NCBI RefSeq assembly: GCF_020181615.1
Contig: NZ_CP084029.1
Coordinates: forward strand, 4,113,101-4,177,100
Direction: 5' to 3'
DNA from: [Mycobacterium] crassicus
Lineage (GTDB): Bacteria; Actinomycetota; Actinomycetes; Mycobacteriales; Mycobacteriaceae
DNA: 64,000 bases
Shown: positions 62,207-64,000 of the stretch, in pieces
How the letters are laid out: each line of letters opens with the position of its first letter
Position numbering within the stretch: position 1 is the stretch's first letter
The notes under the pieces: model-generated
Told to the model about the DNA's origin: nothing
The model's database searches: none
What the model saw: only the letters and a program-made list of their open reading frames with translations
Made by a program: the position numbers and the translations under genes

Positions 62207-62560
62207 ATGTCCGCACATCTGCGACAAATCCTGACCGCGCTGGGACTGGGTTCCGGTACCGTCGCCGCCCTGCTCGCCGCGCCCGGTGCCGCCGCCCAAC
62301 CGTCCGGCGGCACGCTTCCGTCGAACTGCCTGCCCGGTGTGCACGGGCAGCTGGTGTACTGCGACGAGGACGTCAATCCCGACGGCAGCTGGGTGCGCTG
62401 CACCCAGCCGAAGCCCACCTCGATAACGGTGTTCGGCGGCGCCGGCGGGTACCTGCCGGAGGGCCCGCCGGACTGCAGCCTGGTCACGCCGAACGCGCTG
62501 CCGGCCGGATCACCGCCGTATCACATCGGCTACGGCGGCGAGGCGACCGGCCGGGTGTGA
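62207..62560 (+). CDS. Small secreted protein downstream of the PPE genes
   Basis: This 117-residue protein has a signal peptide (LTALGLGSGTVAALLAAPGAAA) and a mature Cys-containing part (SNCLPG, VYCDED, VRCTQP, DCSLV), suggesting two disulfides. I do not recognise the family. It starts 8 bp after the last PPE stop and is probably cotranscribed. It is convergent with the secreted paralogue cluster. Confidence 0.8.
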   Translation: MSAHLRQILTALGLGSGTVAALLAAPGAAAQPSGGTLPSNCLPGVHGQLVYCDEDVNPDGSWVRCTQPKPTSITVFGGAGGYLPEGPPDCSLVTPNALPAGSPPYHIGYGGEATGRV

Positions 62561-62570
62561 CCGGGCCGCG

Positions 62571-63002
62571 TCAGGAGAGCTTCGTCAGGTCGAAGCGGCT
62601 CGGCATCGGAGTACCGCCGCACGGGGTGCCCTCGGGCTGAAACTGCCCGATCAGCGTCTCTGGGTTGACTGTATAGCGCAGTGTCGCAGGCATTTTCGTT
62701 CTGGTCATGATGTAGGCGTTACCGGGGCAGTCGACGCCGGGGTCCGAGTAGCGGAAGAACACCCAGTACGGACCCTCCCGGTGCGCGTCGGTGTTCGTGC
62801 CGCCCGTGGCGGTGGTGATGTGGCGGCAGTCCTCGCCGCACGGGCGGACGGTCCAGGTGGTCGAGAAACCCTTGGTGTAGCCCTGGGCCGGCGCGTTGAA
62901 CGCATAGGTGCCGCTGAAATCGTCCGCGTGCGCCGCAGGCGCCACCACGATCGCAAGACCGCCGGCCATCAGCACCCCCGCCAGCAATATCGAACGTTTC
63001 AT
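62571..63002 (-). CDS. Secreted protein, tandem paralogue 3
   Basis: This 143-residue protein has signal peptide LLAGVLMAGGLAIVVAPAAHA and mature DFSGTYAFNAPAQGY, TTWTVRPCGEDCRHI, a Thr-Asp-Ala-His segment (NTDAHREG), VDCPGN, NPETLIGQFQPEGTPCGGTP and RFDLTKLS. It is clearly paralogous to the next two genes upstream and distantly like the exported proteins near the mce loci. Six cysteines or fewer could form disulfides. Function is unknown. It lies 18 bp after its paralogue. Confidence 0.85.
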   Translation of the reverse strand: MKRSILLAGVLMAGGLAIVVAPAAHADDFSGTYAFNAPAQGYTKGFSTTWTVRPCGEDCRHITTATGGTNTDAHREGPYWVFFRYSDPGVDCPGNAYIMTRTKMPATLRYTVNPETLIGQFQPEGTPCGGTPMPSRFDLTKLS

Positions 63003-63020
63003 GCCTGCGCTCCAGTCTGA

Positions 63021-63446
63021 TCAACCGAGGGTTTTGGTCAGCGAGAAGGCAGTCGGCACCGGGGTGCCGCCGCACGGGGTCCCCACCGGCTGATATTGCC
63101 CCAGCATGGTCTCCGGGTTGATGCGGAATCGCATGGTGGTGGCCAGCTTCCGCTTGGTGAGGTTGTAGGAATTGCCCGGGCACTCGATGCCGGGGTCGAC
63201 GAACCTGTCGAACACCCAGTAGGTGCCGTCTCGGTGGGCGTCGGCGTCGGTGGCCCCGCTGGAGCTGATGATGTGGACGCAGTCGTCGCCGCAGGGCGCG
63301 ACCGTCCACACCGAGGAGAACTCGCCGGCACCGTCGGCCGTCATAGGCCGGTAGGCGTACGTGCCGTTGAAGTCGTCGGCGCCGGCGGTCGCGGCGCCCG
63401 CAAGGGCAAGCCCCACCAGTGCCGCACCGACGATCATGGTTCTCAC
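63021..63446 (-). CDS. Secreted protein, tandem paralogue 2
   Basis: This 141-residue protein has signal peptide IVGAALVGLALAGAATAGA and mature DFNGTYAYRP, VWTVAPCGDDCVHI, DADAHRDGTYWVF, IECPGN, NPETMLGQYQPVGTPCGG and FSLTKTLG. It is most similar to the 62571 paralogue. GTG 63446 overlaps the stop of the upstream paralogue (GTGA); ATG 63437 is the alternative. Function is unknown. Confidence 0.85.
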   Translation of the reverse strand: MRTMIVGAALVGLALAGAATAGADDFNGTYAYRPMTADGAGEFSSVWTVAPCGDDCVHIISSSGATDADAHRDGTYWVFDRFVDPGIECPGNSYNLTKRKLATTMRFRINPETMLGQYQPVGTPCGGTPVPTAFSLTKTLG

Positions 63447-63883
63447 ACGCCCGCCCCGATCTTGGCCAGCGTGAACGTGGTCATCCGTGAAGCGCCCCCG
63501 CAGGGAGCGCCCTGCGGTTGCAGTTCGCCCCTGAGCGTGGCCGGGTCGACCCGGAACTCGACGGTCGCCGGCATCAGCTTGTGGTTGTCACAGAGGATGC
63601 CGGCGTCGTCGTACCGCTGGAAGACCCACCGGCCGCCGACCAGGTGCGCGTCGGTGTCGGTAAGACCCGACGAAGTGTTGACGTGCACGCAGCCGTCCCC
63701 GCACGGAGTGACGGTCCAGGTGGTGGCGAACGGGTTGCCGTTCGTGCCGCCGGAGTAGGAGTAGGCGTACTGGCCGCCGAAGGCCGGTACCGCCGCGACT
63801 TCGGCACCGGCCTGAGCCGCCGCCGCGAGAGCGGCGGCGCAGGCCAGCGCGAGAGTGGCTGCAGTCGATGCGGCGGTCTTCAC
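63443..63883 (-). CDS. Secreted protein, tandem paralogue 1
   Basis: This 146-residue protein has a long alanine-rich signal peptide (TLALACAAALAAAAQAGA) and mature FGGQYAYSYSGG, TTWTVTPCGDGCVHV, TDTDAHLVGGRWVFQRY, ILCDNH, DPATLRGELQPQGAPCGG and FTLAKIGAG. It has the same core as the two downstream paralogues. GTG 63883 starts 2 bp after the stop of the WXG100-like gene, which suggests one transcript with a type VII substrate gene. Confidence 0.83.
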   Translation of the reverse strand: MKTAASTAATLALACAAALAAAAQAGAEVAAVPAFGGQYAYSYSGGTNGNPFATTWTVTPCGDGCVHVNTSSGLTDTDAHLVGGRWVFQRYDDAGILCDNHKLMPATVEFRVDPATLRGELQPQGAPCGGASRMTTFTLAKIGAGV

Positions 63884-63885
63884 GG

Positions 63886-64000
63886 TCAGGCCCAGCTGGA
63901 GCCGACGGAGGCGTCGGTGTTGGCCATGTTGTTGCCGGCCGTCTGGACTTTTTGGCCGTGGGCGTTGGCCTGCTCGTAGATGACGGCGAAGTTGCGGCCC
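63886..64000 (-). CDS. C-terminal fragment of a probable WXG100 (Esx-like) protein, cut by window edge
   Basis: Reading leftward from the edge gives GRNFAVIYEQANAHGQKVQ, then a short AGNNMANTDASVGSSWA tail and stop. The helical, Ala/Gln/Asn-rich end with a terminal GSSWA fits a WXG100 type VII secretion substrate, but the WxG turn itself lies outside the window. It is 2 bp upstream of the secreted paralogue cluster. The assignment is tentative. Confidence 0.5.
   Translation of the reverse strand, partial: GRNFAVIYEQANAHGQKVQTAGNNMANTDASVGSSWA

Noticed and set aside
1..64000. CRISPR arrays, tRNA/rRNA genes, insertion sequences
   Set aside because: No regularly spaced repeats, cloverleaf-like segments, transposase motifs or terminal inverted repeats were noticed.

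Overview
The window is very GC-rich actinobacterial DNA and almost certainly comes from a mycobacterium. The evidence is two complete yrbE/mce lipid-import operons, tandem PPE genes, an otsA gene preceded by a tiny ORF, and a block (about 36.6-53.0 kb) whose gene content matches my recollection of the M. tuberculosis Rv3489-Rv3506 region (otsA, mce4, hsd4A, fdxD, fadE26, fadE27). Genes are densely packed, with many 1-4 bp stop/start overlaps. I see no tRNA, rRNA, CRISPR array, insertion sequence or phage gene, and no gap between genes exceeds 300 bp.

Region 1 (1-20 kb) is a catabolic island. On the left, a TetR gene and a window-truncated flavin oxidoreductase are divergent from an alcohol dehydrogenase, aldehyde dehydrogenase, enoyl-CoA hydratase-like protein, two acyl-CoA dehydrogenase subunits, a SnoaL-like protein, an SDR and an esterase. 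An almost perfect 27-bp palindrome (913-939) in the divergent gap is the probable TetR operator. Two proteins of no recognised family follow, facing each other across a 14-bp-stem hairpin. Next come a second TetR, a KshA-type Rieske oxygenase with a small zinc-ribbon-like partner, two KstD-type flavoenzymes, an HsaB-type flavin reductase, a PadR regulator and a hotdog thioesterase. Together these could dehydrogenate, hydroxylate and beta-oxidise a steroid-like substrate.

Region 2 (19-32 kb) is the first mce operon, transcribed leftward from about 31.3 kb (yrbEA, yrbEB, mceA-F). Two Mce-associated proteins and two small secreted proteins lie beyond it, separated from it by one secreted-protein gene of opposite strand. 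I see no KstR box in regions 1 and 2. Instead, clustered GACAC/GTGTC half-sites lie in the operon's divergent promoter.

Region 3 (32-38 kb) holds SDRs, a 3-hydroxyisobutyrate-dehydrogenase-like protein, a crotonase-fold protein and otsA.

Region 4 (38-53 kb) is the mce4 cholesterol-import operon with its two associated proteins, plus hsd4A, fdxD and the fadE26/fadE27 pair (ChsE4/ChsE5). Four KstR-type motifs (TNNAACNNGTTNNA), three of them perfect, lie at 35.5, 49.2, 49.3 and 50.6 kb.

Region 5 (53-58 kb) is a leftward gene group: a membrane protein, fadD17, a FabG3-like SDR, an OYE-like reductase and an IpdF-like SDR. Region 6 (58-64 kb) has three tandem PPE-SVP genes without a PE partner, small secreted proteins including three tandem paralogues, and the 3' end of a probable WXG100 gene at the right edge.
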